A DNA stretch of 13,949 nucleotides from JBBRMY01 sp038230595 (GCA_038230595.1 JBBRMY010000061.1:1-13949); one strand, 5' to 3'. Shown: positions 1-7,558, numbered from the stretch's first letter. Notes: generated from the letters alone by a model not told the origin. Program-made: numbers and translations.

Positions 1-1
1 C

Positions 2-1210
2 GGTTTTACCTTTGGCAAGCTCAAGGAAGGCCTTGAGATGGGAGCTCATACCGATTACAGACTCTGCGCATTTCCAATTGGCGGATATGTTAAAGTTTCA
101 GGAATGATAGATGAATCAATGGATAAGACCATTCTCGATCAGGAACCGCAGCCATGGGAATACAGGTCTAAGCCTGTATGGAAAAGAATGATAGTTATTA
201 CAGCCGGAGTTATTATGAACATACTTCTGGCATTTATTATTTTTTATTCCATCACGCTTTTCAAAGGAAAGTCTTCAACAGCCTCTACTACAATAGGTTA
301 TATCGGCACTAACACTCCTGCTAAAACATCAGGCTTGCTGCACGGCGATAAAATTTTAACTATAAATGGCAAAGCAGTAAATACATGGGAAGAAATTACA
401 AGTACTATGTATTTTGAAAACTTAGGTGAAGCTTTAAGCTTCAATGTCCTGAGAAATGGCAATCAGGTTAAAGTTGATGTTCCAAAAGATAAAGTTGGAG
501 ATCTTACTGAAAGAAATTTCGGACTATATGTTGACAATGTATCTCCTGAAATAAATGAAGTAGTAAAAGGTAGACCTGCTGACAAGATCGGAATTCAGAA
601 AAATGATCTTATCACAGACTATGCAGGTACCAGGCTTTCAAGTCCGCAGCAGCTTACAGAGCTTATAAAAGCTAATCAGAATAGTGAAGTAGAGATAGGT
701 CTTCTTAGAGGCGGTGAGCCATTCAAAATGAAAATTAAGGCAGATGCTGATTCAACAATTGGCGTCTCTATTGCAGGTAAATATACAGGTCCTGTAAAAA
801 AAGATACTTATAATGTTATAAGCGCAATACCTAAAGCTGCAGGTGATATGTATTACCTCGGCATTGAACTTTTTGTAAAAACTATTGTTAAGATTTTCAA
901 AGGCGAAGTTGCTTTTAAAAAGGCCATTGGGGGACCTGTTAAAATCGCTCAGGCTTCAGCTGCATCTGCTGAAGGCGGATTCTTTTCATTCATTGGATTT
1001 CTTGCATTGCTTTCAATATCACTTGCCGTAATTAATATCCTTCCTTTTCCTGCATTGGATGGAGGACATTTTATGCTGCTGATGTATGAAGGAATTGTAA
1101 AAAAGCCCGTACCTTATAAAGTACAGGTCGTTATCCAAAATGTTGGATTTGCAGTATTGCTTTTATTCATTATCTTTGTGTTGTACAACGATATTATTTC
1201 TATAAAATAG
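2..1210 (+). CDS. rseP: RseP-type site-2 zinc metalloprotease, 5' end missing
   Basis: This is the C-terminal part of an RseP (M50B, site-2) intramembrane protease, which cuts membrane-bound anti-sigma factors and signal-peptide remnants in the inner membrane. The frame is open from base 2, so the gene starts upstream of the window and the HEXXH zinc site lies outside it. Counting from the Met at base 38, a conserved Y-R-x-x-x-F-P-I-G-G-Y-V region opens the fragment and a membrane segment spans about 50-72. Two tandem PDZ-like domains cover about 82-150 and 160-245. The GGP motif is at 298-300, the second active-site motif N-I-L-P-F-P-A-L-D-G-G at 333-343 (Asp341 is the third zinc ligand in this family), and a last membrane helix at about 363-383. 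Two PDZ domains are usual for RseP. The family is clear. Which anti-sigma factor it cuts is not visible. Confidence 0.95.
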   Translation, partial: GFTFGKLKEGLEMGAHTDYRLCAFPIGGYVKVSGMIDESMDKTILDQEPQPWEYRSKPVWKRMIVITAGVIMNILLAFIIFYSITLFKGKSSTASTTIGYIGTNTPAKTSGLLHGDKILTINGKAVNTWEEITSTMYFENLGEALSFNVLRNGNQVKVDVPKDKVGDLTERNFGLYVDNVSPEINEVVKGRPADKIGIQKNDLITDYAGTRLSSPQQLTELIKANQNSEVEIGLLRGGEPFKMKIKADADSTIGVSIAGKYTGPVKKDTYNVISAIPKAAGDMYYLGIELFVKTIVKIFKGEVAFKKAIGGPVKIAQASAASAEGGFFSFIGFLALLSISLAVINILPFPALDGGHFMLLMYEGIVKKPVPYKVQVVIQNVGFAVLLLFIIFVLYNDIISIK

Positions 1211-1278
1211 AGCCGGCTGAATAAACCTTTGGCATGTAAAGTGTATTCTTCAATGTCAGAGTTTTGATAAACTACAAA

Positions 1279-1980
1279 ATGAAAAAAATGAAAAGCTTAA
1301 AGCTTATTTGTTTCATCGTGTTTTTATGCTTTGTTTTTATTATACAGGGTTGCCAGGGTCCTTCTGCAAGTACTGATCTCGGGGATAATATGGAAGTTGG
1401 CTTTGCTGAATCTCCAATAGCAGATCACTCAGTTCTGGATACCATCATAGTTACTTCTGTAAAAGCACTTGTTTCAAATGTCGATCTATACCAGTCTTAT
1501 AACTCTGAATACCAAACAATAAAATCTGATCCGGTTGTAATGAATATGTCTCCCGGTGCAGGATATCAGAAAATGGGTTCAAGTGTGATTGGGAACGGCA
1601 TTTATCAGAGAGTAAGAATGAAGCTGCACCAGCCTGCAGCAGGCGAGGTTGTCAGTGATGCTGATTTTAATACCGGCTCTTCCAATTCTGAAAGATCATC
1701 AGTAATTATAAAAGGTACTTTCAACGGAATCGCTTTTACTTATAAGTTACATTCAACTGTTGCCAGAGAATTTGTATTTCCTACAAATGTTGAGCTTGAT
1801 ATAAATCCTTTAAGTATAACAGTACTTTACAACCCGGCTTTGTGGTTCAGAAGCCCGACAAATTTAGTTCTTAACCCTCTTAGTGATGTGAACTGGGACC
1901 AGATAGATCTTAATATTTCAAATAGCTTTAAAAGAGCTTTTTTGGATAATGATCACAACGGTTCACCTGATCTTCCTTAA
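1279..1980 (+). CDS. Lipoprotein of unknown function, paralogue A
   Basis: I do not recognise a named family. An upstream TTG at 1264 is in frame, but the ATG at 1279 gives a normal lipoprotein signal: basic M-K-K-M-K-S-L-K, a hydrophobic core and a lipobox ending I-Q-G-C with the lipidated Cys at residue 25. The mature part (about 208 aa) looks beta-rich and was probably exported and anchored to a membrane. It is paralogous to the next gene: both have V-V-M-N, then (I/F)-V-I-K-G-x-F-N-G-(I/V)-x-F-x-Y, then Y-N-P-x-L-W-F-R, and a C-terminal D-N-D-H-N-G-S-P-D loop of the calcium-binding DxDxDG kind. It stops 6 nt before the next gene, so the two are very likely cotranscribed. Function unknown; a surface or envelope role is inference. 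Confidence 0.85.
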   Translation: MKKMKSLKLICFIVFLCFVFIIQGCQGPSASTDLGDNMEVGFAESPIADHSVLDTIIVTSVKALVSNVDLYQSYNSEYQTIKSDPVVMNMSPGAGYQKMGSSVIGNGIYQRVRMKLHQPAAGEVVSDADFNTGSSNSERSSVIIKGTFNGIAFTYKLHSTVAREFVFPTNVELDINPLSITVLYNPALWFRSPTNLVLNPLSDVNWDQIDLNISNSFKRAFLDNDHNGSPDLP

Positions 1981-1986
1981 AAAAAA

Positions 1987-2706
1987 ATGATAAAAATGAA
2001 AAAAAATTATTTTAGCTTTTTATTACTTATAGTGTTCGCTGCATCTGCAGTATTTCTTCAAAGCTGTGGAGGAGATGGTAGTACTGTAACAGGTCCGGGG
2101 AATAACAATATGGATTTTTCTTTTAAAGCAAAAGACAGTGTTATCAATTATACCGGAGCAGATGTTATAATAATTGATTCTACCAAGATGCTTATCAAAG
2201 ATGTTTCACTTCAAGGTCAGTTCGGCGGTGTCAATGATCTGAAAACAGGAACAACATTAGTTGTCATGAATCCAGTTAATGGATTTTCAAATTATATTGG
2301 AGGATTGCTGCCAAACTCCCAGTATGTTTCTATAAATTATTTCTTAAAATCCAGAACTGCTGATGATGGTATAACAGATCCTGATTTTCCTGTCGGAGTA
2401 TCCTTTGTAATAAAGGGAAGATTTAACGGAGTTCCGTTCATATATCAGTCAGGAGCAATTAATCAGAATTACGGCTTATTATTTCCGGCTAATCTAAGAG
2501 TAATATCCGACCCTACGCACGTTACTATTACTTATAACCCTTTGCTTTGGTTCAGAATAGCTGCAGATGAAAGTGTAATTGTTAATCCGTTTGCTCTTAC
2601 TCCCGCACTAAGAACATATATTGATGATTCATTCAGAGGAAGCCTTGCTGCAACCCTTTCTTATGCTTTCAAGGATGATAATAAAGATGGTATTCCGGAT
2701 AACTAA
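1987..2706 (+). CDS. Lipoprotein of unknown function, paralogue B
   Basis: Second copy of the tandem lipoprotein pair. The start at 1987 gives M-I-K-M-K-K-N-Y-F; the ATG at 1996 is equally possible, and neither has a Shine-Dalgarno sequence. The signal peptide ends in the lipobox L-Q-S-C (Cys 27 from the 1987 start), followed by a Gly/Asp/Ser-rich linker. The mature domain shares with paralogue A the central F-V-I-K-G-R-F-N-G-V-P-F-I-Y strand pair, Y-N-P-L-L-W-F-R, and the terminal acidic loop D-D-N-K-D-G-I-P-D, a likely calcium site. The copies are well diverged outside these blocks, so the duplication is old. The gene lies 6 nt after paralogue A and 12 nt before the HMA lipoprotein, consistent with one operon. 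The role is unknown. Confidence 0.85.
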   Translation: MIKMKKNYFSFLLLIVFAASAVFLQSCGGDGSTVTGPGNNNMDFSFKAKDSVINYTGADVIIIDSTKMLIKDVSLQGQFGGVNDLKTGTTLVVMNPVNGFSNYIGGLLPNSQYVSINYFLKSRTADDGITDPDFPVGVSFVIKGRFNGVPFIYQSGAINQNYGLLFPANLRVISDPTHVTITYNPLLWFRIAADESVIVNPFALTPALRTYIDDSFRGSLAATLSYAFKDDNKDGIPDN

Positions 2707-2718
2707 TAATAAATAAAA

Positions 2719-3228
2719 ATGAGATCAATAAAATTAATGGTATTTGTTTTACTAGCAGGATTGATGCTTGCAGGCTGTAATAAGACAAGCAATACAGCAG
2801 ACAAAACATCTGAGAAGAATACAACGCAAGAAACTTCAAAAGACGCTTCTAAAGAATCTCCTAAAGATCCCTATAGTGATAATGCAAAGAACAACGGAAG
2901 AGTTGACCCTAAGCCTAACTCAGTGCCGACTACAACTGAAAAGCCGGATGGTACTGCTGAAACTAAAATTGCACTTTCAACTATACAATGCGGCACTTGC
3001 AAAAAAACTATTACTAAGGCTTTGAAAACTGATGCAGGAATTAAGGATATTAATGTGAATGTTGATGAAAAGTATGTTGTTGTTAATTTTGATAAATCTA
3101 AGACATCACTTGATAAAATAGAAGGTATCATTATTGCTGCAGGCTATGATGCAAATGGCAAAAAAGCTGATCCAAAAGCATATGATAAACTTGAATCATG
3201 CTGCAAGATTCCGGATAAGAAAAATTAA
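2719..3228 (+). CDS. Lipoprotein with heavy-metal-associated (HMA) domain
   Basis: A 169-aa membrane-anchored protein. The signal peptide ends in L-A-G-C (Cys20). Residues 21-80 form a low-complexity Lys/Thr/Ser/Asp linker, and residues 82-145 are an HMA-type ferredoxin-like fold. Its metal loop is I-Q-C-G-T-C with Cys91 and Cys94, followed by the family's typical I-x-V-N-V-D-x-K-Y-V-V-V pattern and I-I-x-A-A-G-Y-D. The C-terminus adds a Cys pair (161-162), which could be a second metal-binding or redox site. HMA domains bind Cu(I), Hg(II) or similar soft metals. With no P-type ATPase or mer gene nearby, the metal cannot be named. As an exported lipoprotein it probably acts as a periplasmic metal carrier or buffer (inference). 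It is the last gene of the lipoprotein operon; a strong terminator follows 42 nt later. Confidence 0.88.
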   Translation: MRSIKLMVFVLLAGLMLAGCNKTSNTADKTSEKNTTQETSKDASKESPKDPYSDNAKNNGRVDPKPNSVPTTTEKPDGTAETKIALSTIQCGTCKKTITKALKTDAGIKDINVNVDEKYVVVNFDKSKTSLDKIEGIIIAAGYDANGKKADPKAYDKLESCCKIPDKKN

Positions 3229-3267
3229 AACTTATTAGATTTAAAGATCTATTTTAGACTATAAATC

Positions 3268-3306
3268 AAAAGCCGTAAAGAAAAATTAATTTCTTTACGG
3301 CTTTTT
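3268..3306 (+). terminator. Rho-independent terminator of the lipoprotein operon
   Basis: A perfect 13-bp stem joins 3271-3283 (AGCCGTAAAGAAA) to 3290-3302, with a 6-nt loop and a T run after it. Three A on the 5' side extend the pairing. It lies 42 nt after the HMA lipoprotein stop codon and is the natural end of that transcript. The A-rich 5' flank could let it work in both directions. Confidence 0.9.
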
Positions 3307-3671
3307 CGTTTAGACTGAAATTAGTTGTTGTTCTTATCTCAAAATCTAAACAATCGGATACTTAGCATTAATGCTTTTCCGGGTATTATTCATCTTAATT
3401 CATATCTGCAAATGTATTAATTATTGATCATCTGCTAACTGCCCATGCTTGCATTAATAATGCCCTCGCAACCGTGACGGCTATTACAGGCTCCCCCGTA
3501 GTCCGCCTCTGTTATTAATAACACAGAAAAAACTAAAATGTTAGCAACTTTCTTTTAATTCTTTATTTTTACTGACCTAAAAGAATTCCTAATGAGAAAA
3601 TAGGGTAATAATTGAATGAATCTCCATCATTATGTCCGAAAAAGGGATATTTGAGGCTATATTAGATTACT
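3307..3671. other. Non-coding stretch with a GC-rich patch of unknown nature
   Basis: No gene is supported here. The stretch is AT-rich except for 3451-3514, which is clearly richer in G and C than its flanks and contains CCGTgACGG. It is followed by the palindrome GTTATTAATAAC at 3511-3522. In one forward frame the patch sits in a run of about 39 open codons ending at the TAA in 3516-3518, but that run has no ATG start and I recognise no protein family. It may be a decayed gene fragment or part of a structured RNA. I could not match it to a riboswitch, SRP RNA, RNase P or tmRNA core by eye. Confidence 0.4.
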
Positions 3672-3941
3672 GTCATTCTAGACCTTATTCTCGAATGATT
3701 TTGATTGAGGAATTTTTTTTTTAGGAAAAGCAGGATTCCTCCCCTTGACTGTCATCCCGGAGTTTATCCTCAAATGTTTTTATTGGGGAAAAGCAGCAAT
3801 TCCTTCCCCTTAATTGTCATCCCTGCGAAAGCAGGGATCCCAAACTTCTGCGAAGCAGGTTTAGGCCTTCACATTGATTTCCGGGATGCCTGCTTTCGCA
3901 GGAATGACAAGAACATTATCTCCTGCTTTCGCAGGAATGAC
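3672..3941. repeat. Cluster of GTCATYC intergenic repeats (MITE/REP-like)
   Basis: Tandem units each open with GTCAT(T/C)C. Unit 1 (3672-3750) and unit 2 (3751-3815) are diverged copies sharing TTATCCTCAAATG-like, GATT/TATTG-GGGAA, AAAAGCAG and ATTCCT-CCCCTT blocks. Unit 3 begins at 3816 with GTCATCCCTGC-GAAA-GCAGGGATCC. It ends at 3889-3908 with the inverted end CCTGCTTTCGCAGGAATGAC, giving a 93-bp element with inverted termini. A further half copy with the same end lies at 3922-3941. Short elements with GTCATTCC-type inverted ends are widespread non-coding repeats in bacteria. Related copies are at 8939 and 9438. An open frame of 90 codons across this cluster (3705-3977) is a product of the repeat, not a gene. 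Confidence 0.85.
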
Positions 3942-4037
3942 AATACTAAGATCCAATCCACACCATTAACCACCTGATTTCATAATCTTCCACCTCTCTT
4001 ATAAATCAATTCCCAACAACTGCTGTCAAATAATTTA

Positions 4038-4045
4038 TAAATTTG
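4038..4045 (+). promoter_or_regulatory. Possible Bacteroidota-type -7 box before the portal gene
   Basis: TAAATTTG matches the TAnnTTTG consensus used by the primary sigma factor of Bacteroidota and lies 27 nt before the portal ATG. No clear TTTG/TTG element is visible about 20 bp upstream, so this is only a candidate. If correct it would start the head-gene transcript. Confidence 0.3.
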
Positions 4046-4072
4046 TATTAAATAAATTTAAAAATATTATTC

Positions 4073-5257
4073 ATGCAGATCATACCGAAGCTTACTAAAT
4101 ATTTTGCCGGTTTCAGAAAAAAACGCAAAGACTCCGGAACATGGGAAGAAGTTCTTGGTTCAGATGAAGATCCGTCGGGCATTTTAAATTCCCGTTTAAC
4201 CGGCTCATCAGCCGGCTCAGCGTCCGATCTTAAATATTACCGGAGTTATTCTTATGCTTGCATAAATGCCAGAGCAGAAAATACTGCGAAAGCTAAAATA
4301 TTCCTGTATAAAAAATTATCGGATAACAGCAGACAAAATAAAAATCTGATAGAAATTCATGATCATCCATTTCTTGATCTTATCAGTACGAACAATATCT
4401 ACGGTTTGTCTTTTTTTGAGATCATCTATTCGATCATCGTTCAGCTCGATCTTTTCGGAAATGCATATGTATACTATCCTAAAAATTCATTAGGCATGCC
4501 GGCTGATCTTATTCTTCTCACTGATCCTGCAAGAATGAAGATCACCCGTCTGCCTGATCATAAATTAAAGTACATATATGCAGAGGGTACGAAGGAGATA
4601 ATATATTCATCGGACGAAATAATTCATTTTAAATTTCCCTCACCTGCGAGCATGCTTTATGGAAAGTCTACAATATCCTCCATTAAAGATATCCTGACCT
4701 CTGAAATTTATCAGTCCAAATACCAGCTTTCCTTCTATAAAAATGATGCAAATCCCGGAGTCATACTTGAGCTTGCCGGTGAAATGTCATCTTCTAATTA
4801 TAATCGTTTCGTAAAGAATTGGAATGCTAAATTTCGCGGACCGGAAAATTCCAACAAGGTAACAATACTTGAGAATGGAATGAAGGTCTCAGGACTGAAG
4901 AATACACCGCGCGAGATCGATTTTATAAATACTAGAAAAGAAGTCAGAGATGAGATATTCAGCATTTTCAGGGTTCCGAAAGTTGTTCTCGCTATAACTG
5001 ATCAGGTTAACTATGCAAATGCTTATGCAGGTCTGACCAGCTTTATACTTAATACAATAATTCCGCTTTCAAAATTTATCGAGAGCAAGCTTGACAGCTT
5101 TGTTAAGCAGAATTATGACAAGGCTCTTTCAGTAAAGCTTGAATACGATACATTTGAAAATGAAAAAGTAAAGCTTGACCAGCAAAAACTGCTGATAGAA
5201 ACAGGTACAATTACTAAAAATGAACTAAGGGCTATGGTCGGTCTCGGTGAGGTCTGA
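4073..5257 (+). CDS. Phage portal protein, HK97 family
   Basis: The portal forms the 12-fold ring at one capsid vertex through which DNA is packaged and released. This 394-aa protein matches the HK97-type family in length and layout. A charged N-terminus (1-50) leads to Y-A-C-I-N-A-R-A-E-N-x-A (61-72), H-P-F-L-D-L-I-S-T-N-N (98-108) and D-L-F-G-N-A-Y-V-Y-Y (126-135). The core continues with G-M-P-A-D-L-I-L-L-T-D-P-A-R-M (141-155), E-I-I-H-F-K-F-P (about 183-190), and a C-terminal half with N-D-A-N-P-G-V-I-L-E. The ATG at 4073 has no Shine-Dalgarno sequence but an A/T-rich leader, like its neighbours. In tailed phages the large terminase gene sits directly upstream; here there is only a repeat cluster and host lipoprotein genes. 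The reading frame is intact. The family is certain; whether it still builds particles is not known. Confidence 0.95.
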   Translation: MQIIPKLTKYFAGFRKKRKDSGTWEEVLGSDEDPSGILNSRLTGSSAGSASDLKYYRSYSYACINARAENTAKAKIFLYKKLSDNSRQNKNLIEIHDHPFLDLISTNNIYGLSFFEIIYSIIVQLDLFGNAYVYYPKNSLGMPADLILLTDPARMKITRLPDHKLKYIYAEGTKEIIYSSDEIIHFKFPSPASMLYGKSTISSIKDILTSEIYQSKYQLSFYKNDANPGVILELAGEMSSSNYNRFVKNWNAKFRGPENSNKVTILENGMKVSGLKNTPREIDFINTRKEVRDEIFSIFRVPKVVLAITDQVNYANAYAGLTSFILNTIIPLSKFIESKLDSFVKQNYDKALSVKLEYDTFENEKVKLDQQKLLIETGTITKNELRAMVGLGEV

Positions 5258-5349
5258 ATTTGAATAATTACTGCTAATGAATAAAACCAACGGCAGAGAG
5301 ATACAGTCTCAAAAATAAAAAATAATATTCTAATAACTAAATAAAATCT

Positions 5350-6135
5350 ATGAAGCAAAATAAATTATTTGTATCGGTAAAAAATGATTTTAATGAAAAG
5401 GAGAACACTATTAAACATGTGATCTCAACAAATGAAGTTGACAGGTATAATGAATCTCTTGATCCGAAAGGAATGGTAGATGAAAATTATATTAAGAACG
5501 GACAGCCGGTATTATGGATGCATAATTCATTCTCAGGCAGTGTGGGTCCTTCAAAGATAGTCTGCGGCACTTCACTGTACCGTGCAAAGGAATCTGATAA
5601 AGTAATTGCCAAGACCCGCTTCCTGAATACTGAACTCGGAAATGACGTTAAAAATTTTTACAGAGAAGGTTATCTGAATTCCTGGTCAGTTGGATGGAAA
5701 GCATTAGCTGAGCCTCAGTATAAAAAAGGGGTTTCATACTTTTCGAAATGGGAGCTGGTAGAATATTCTGCAGTGATAATACCTGCAAATCCCGGATGTG
5801 TTAACCTGATGTTCAAAGATCTTAAAAGTAATGAGATGTATAATGCGCTTTCTTCAGGGCTTTTAATAGATGAGTTGAAAGAAAATATATTAAGCAGCAA
5901 AAGTGAAATAAAAAGCCTGAAGGATAATTATAAAGATCATTTAAAGGATCTTGAAGAATTCAGAGCAGCGGTTCAGAAAATTAATTCTGAACTTACAAAA
6001 AAGATACAGGATGAATTTGCAGGGATAGCAGGTGAAATTAAAGGGTTGAAACAGCAGCGGATAAATGATCTTCTCGCTCTTGTTCCGCCACTCGTCACCG
6101 GGGCTGTTAGCAAATTTATAGGGAAGGTGAACTAA
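5350..6135 (+). CDS. HK97-family prohead protease (S78) with C-terminal coiled coil
   Basis: The capsid maturation protease cleaves the scaffold (delta) part of the capsid protein and itself inside the prohead. Residues 1-158 carry the family motifs: V-L-W-M-H58 with the likely catalytic His, L-N-S-W-S113-V-G-W with the likely catalytic Ser, and W-E-L-V-E-Y-S-A-V-I-I-P-A-N-P (134-148), whose Glu138 fits the third active-site position. From about 172 to 238 the sequence is a Lys/Glu/Leu-rich predicted coiled coil. It ends in a short hydrophobic tail (L-L-A-L-V-P-P-L-V, 241-249). HK97 protease itself is about 225 aa, so this one is longer at the C-terminus. The tail could act as built-in scaffold or capsid targeting (inference). 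It lies 92 nt after the portal gene and 180 nt before the capsid gene, wide spacing for a phage head operon. Confidence 0.93.
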   Translation: MKQNKLFVSVKNDFNEKENTIKHVISTNEVDRYNESLDPKGMVDENYIKNGQPVLWMHNSFSGSVGPSKIVCGTSLYRAKESDKVIAKTRFLNTELGNDVKNFYREGYLNSWSVGWKALAEPQYKKGVSYFSKWELVEYSAVIIPANPGCVNLMFKDLKSNEMYNALSSGLLIDELKENILSSKSEIKSLKDNYKDHLKDLEEFRAAVQKINSELTKKIQDEFAGIAGEIKGLKQQRINDLLALVPPLVTGAVSKFIGKVN

Positions 6136-6149
6136 TAATTAAAGTTTCC

Positions 6150-6290
6150 TTCGTCCCAAACTCCGTCCCCAATCTTCGTCCCAAACTCCGTTTGGGACGG
6201 AACATGTAAGCGAAACGGAGTCTCGACTTCCAATTACATTACCAAATAGAGTTTGGTAAAGAGAAGTGAAAGTACCTAAACCAATTTCTA
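6150..6290. repeat. Hairpin repeat cluster between protease and capsid genes
   Basis: TCGTCCCAAACTCCGT occurs twice as a direct repeat (6151-6166 and 6176-6191). The second copy folds back on TTTGGGACG (6191-6199) as CGTCCCAAA-ctccg-TTTGGGACG. A weaker hairpin of the same design follows (CGAAAC-gga-GTCTCG, about 6211-6225). Then comes a perfect 8-bp stem TTACCAAA (6239-6246) with TTTGGTAA (6252-6259). CCTAAACCAA is repeated just before the capsid start. All the hairpins share an AAAC...GTTT-like core, so they look like members of one repeat family. They lie within the head operon and might slow or process the transcript (inference). Confidence 0.75.
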
Positions 6291-6315
6291 AAAATAACCT
6301 AAACCAAAAAACTAA

Positions 6316-7455
6316 ATGAAAGAAACAGAAACAAAAGATCAATCAGACAAATCTGAAATGATCCCAATGAAGGATTTTTCTGCACTCATCACAGAAAAAG
6401 TAGAATCTGCTTTAAAAGAAATGACAGACAAGATCGACAGAAAACATTTTAAGCTGCCGGAATTTTCTGAGAATGAAAATGGAAATGAGAATATTAATTC
6501 TCATTCTAATATCATCATTCCTGAAGTTCAGAAAAAAAATATTGCATTCAAAAAATTCCTTCGCGGAGTTTTTACAAAAAATATAAATCTGGAAGGAATA
6601 AATGCAGATGGGGGATATCTTGTACCGGTAGAATTTGAAGGGCACGTCGTAAAGCTCTTAAATGACTATGGTGTATTCAGAAGGAACTGCACTGTTGCCG
6701 GAATGAATTCCAAAACATTAACAAAGCCAAGGCTTCTTACAGGAGTTTCAGCGACTTTTCAAGGAGAAGGCACGGCAGGTGATGAATCCAATCCAACATT
6801 CGACCAGATCACATGGACAAGAAGAAAGCTTGACGTTACCACAGGCATCTCCAGAGAGCTTATCGAAGATTCAGGAGTCGATATAATATCCGAGCTTGCA
6901 GAAATTGTTGCTAATGCTATGGCTCAGAAAGAAGACGAGCAGGGCTTTAAAGGATCGGGTTCTCCGATAACAGGCGTGTTTAGTGCTTCAGGAGTTAACA
7001 GTGTTACTCTTTCAAGTACTAATCCAAATTCACTTACATATGCAAAGCTTGCAAGTGTAATAACATCTGTCCGCTCGGCAGGTTTAAAAGGAGCAAAGTG
7101 GTATATGCACAGATCAATTCTCGGACTTATAATGAATCTAACAGATACAGCAGGTTATCCGCTTTTTGATCCTTCAGCATTAATGTCAACGAAAACTCTT
7201 TTCGGATATCCGATAGAGCTTTCAGAAGAACTTAATGATTCATCAGTTCTGACTGCGAAGCCTGTGATATTTTTCGGAAACCTGAAATACTCTGTGCTCA
7301 GAGAAAGAAAAGGAATGAGCATGAGAATTTCCGATAATGCAGTTGTAGGAGGTAATTCTGCCTTTGAACAGGATCTGTTGTTCGTGAAAACAAGTGAAAG
7401 CTTCGACATACAGCATGAAATAACCAATGTATATTGTAAAGTAGTAACCGCTTAA
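6316..7455 (+). CDS. Phage major capsid protein, HK97 fold
   Basis: The shell-forming subunit, 379 aa, near the length of HK97 gp5. Residues 1 to about 85 are a charged, partly helical delta (scaffold) region, including M-K-D-F-S-A-L-I-T-E-K-V-E-S-A-L-K-E-M. The mature shell domain then opens with the typical G-G-Y-L-V-P-V-E-F (99-107). Other family blocks are F-Q-G-E-G-T-A (148-154), R-K-L-D-V-T-T-G-I-S-R-E-L-I-E-D-S (170-186), the A-domain loop F-K-G-S-G-S-P-I-T-G-V-F (211-222), and the C-terminal Y-S-V-L-R-E-R-K-G-M-S-M-R-I. I could not establish by eye whether the HK97 crosslinking Lys/Asn pair is kept. The delta region agrees with the protease encoded upstream, so the pair still forms a consistent maturation system. 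An encapsulin is unlikely given the adjacent portal and protease. Confidence 0.95.
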   Translation: MKETETKDQSDKSEMIPMKDFSALITEKVESALKEMTDKIDRKHFKLPEFSENENGNENINSHSNIIIPEVQKKNIAFKKFLRGVFTKNINLEGINADGGYLVPVEFEGHVVKLLNDYGVFRRNCTVAGMNSKTLTKPRLLTGVSATFQGEGTAGDESNPTFDQITWTRRKLDVTTGISRELIEDSGVDIISELAEIVANAMAQKEDEQGFKGSGSPITGVFSASGVNSVTLSSTNPNSLTYAKLASVITSVRSAGLKGAKWYMHRSILGLIMNLTDTAGYPLFDPSALMSTKTLFGYPIELSEELNDSSVLTAKPVIFFGNLKYSVLRERKGMSMRISDNAVVGGNSAFEQDLLFVKTSESFDIQHEITNVYCKVVTA

Positions 7456-7479
7456 AAATTTATTTTTATAAAATCTAAT

Positions 7480-7540
7480 ATGCAGGGACAGCTAAATTCT
7501 GTCCAAATATAAAAATAGGGAATACGGCTGCTCCCTGCAT
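7480..7540 (+). promoter_or_regulatory. Leader with mutually exclusive hairpins before the adaptor gene
   Basis: A perfect 9-bp arm pair, ATGCAGGGA (7480-7488) and TCCCTGCAT (7532-7540), can form a long-range stem. The left arm overlaps a 6-bp hairpin GGACAG/CTGTCC (7486-7491 with 7499-7504). The right arm can instead pair its TCCCT with AGGGA at 7517-7521. The stem thus competes with two local hairpins, as in attenuators. No T run follows closely, so termination is not evident; control of translation or RNA processing is inference. Confidence 0.45.
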
Positions 7541-7558
7541 TTAATAATTTTAAAATTT

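Noticed and set aside
2871..3131. Minus-strand open frame opposite the HMA lipoprotein gene
   Set aside because: It overlaps a well-supported lipoprotein gene with clear HMA motifs; composition is that of an antisense shadow.
3440..3520. Riboswitch or SRP/RNase P RNA in the GC-rich patch
   Set aside because: I looked on both strands for core motifs of cobalamin, TPP, FMN, SRP, RNase P and tmRNA and saw none, so no RNA class is claimed.
3672..3941. Possible CRISPR array
   Set aside because: Units are irregular in length, diverged and carry inverted termini; there are no regular spacers and no cas genes.
3705..3977. 90-codon open frame with start, downstream of the lipoprotein operon
   Set aside because: It runs through the GTCATYC repeat units, and its translation contains the same repeat-derived peptide (C-F-R-R-N-D) twice. 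It is a by-product of the repeat.
6316..7455. Encapsulin instead of phage capsid
   Set aside because: A delta region before G-G-Y-L-V-P, and adjacent portal, S78 protease and adaptor genes, point to a phage capsid. No cargo-protein gene is adjacent.
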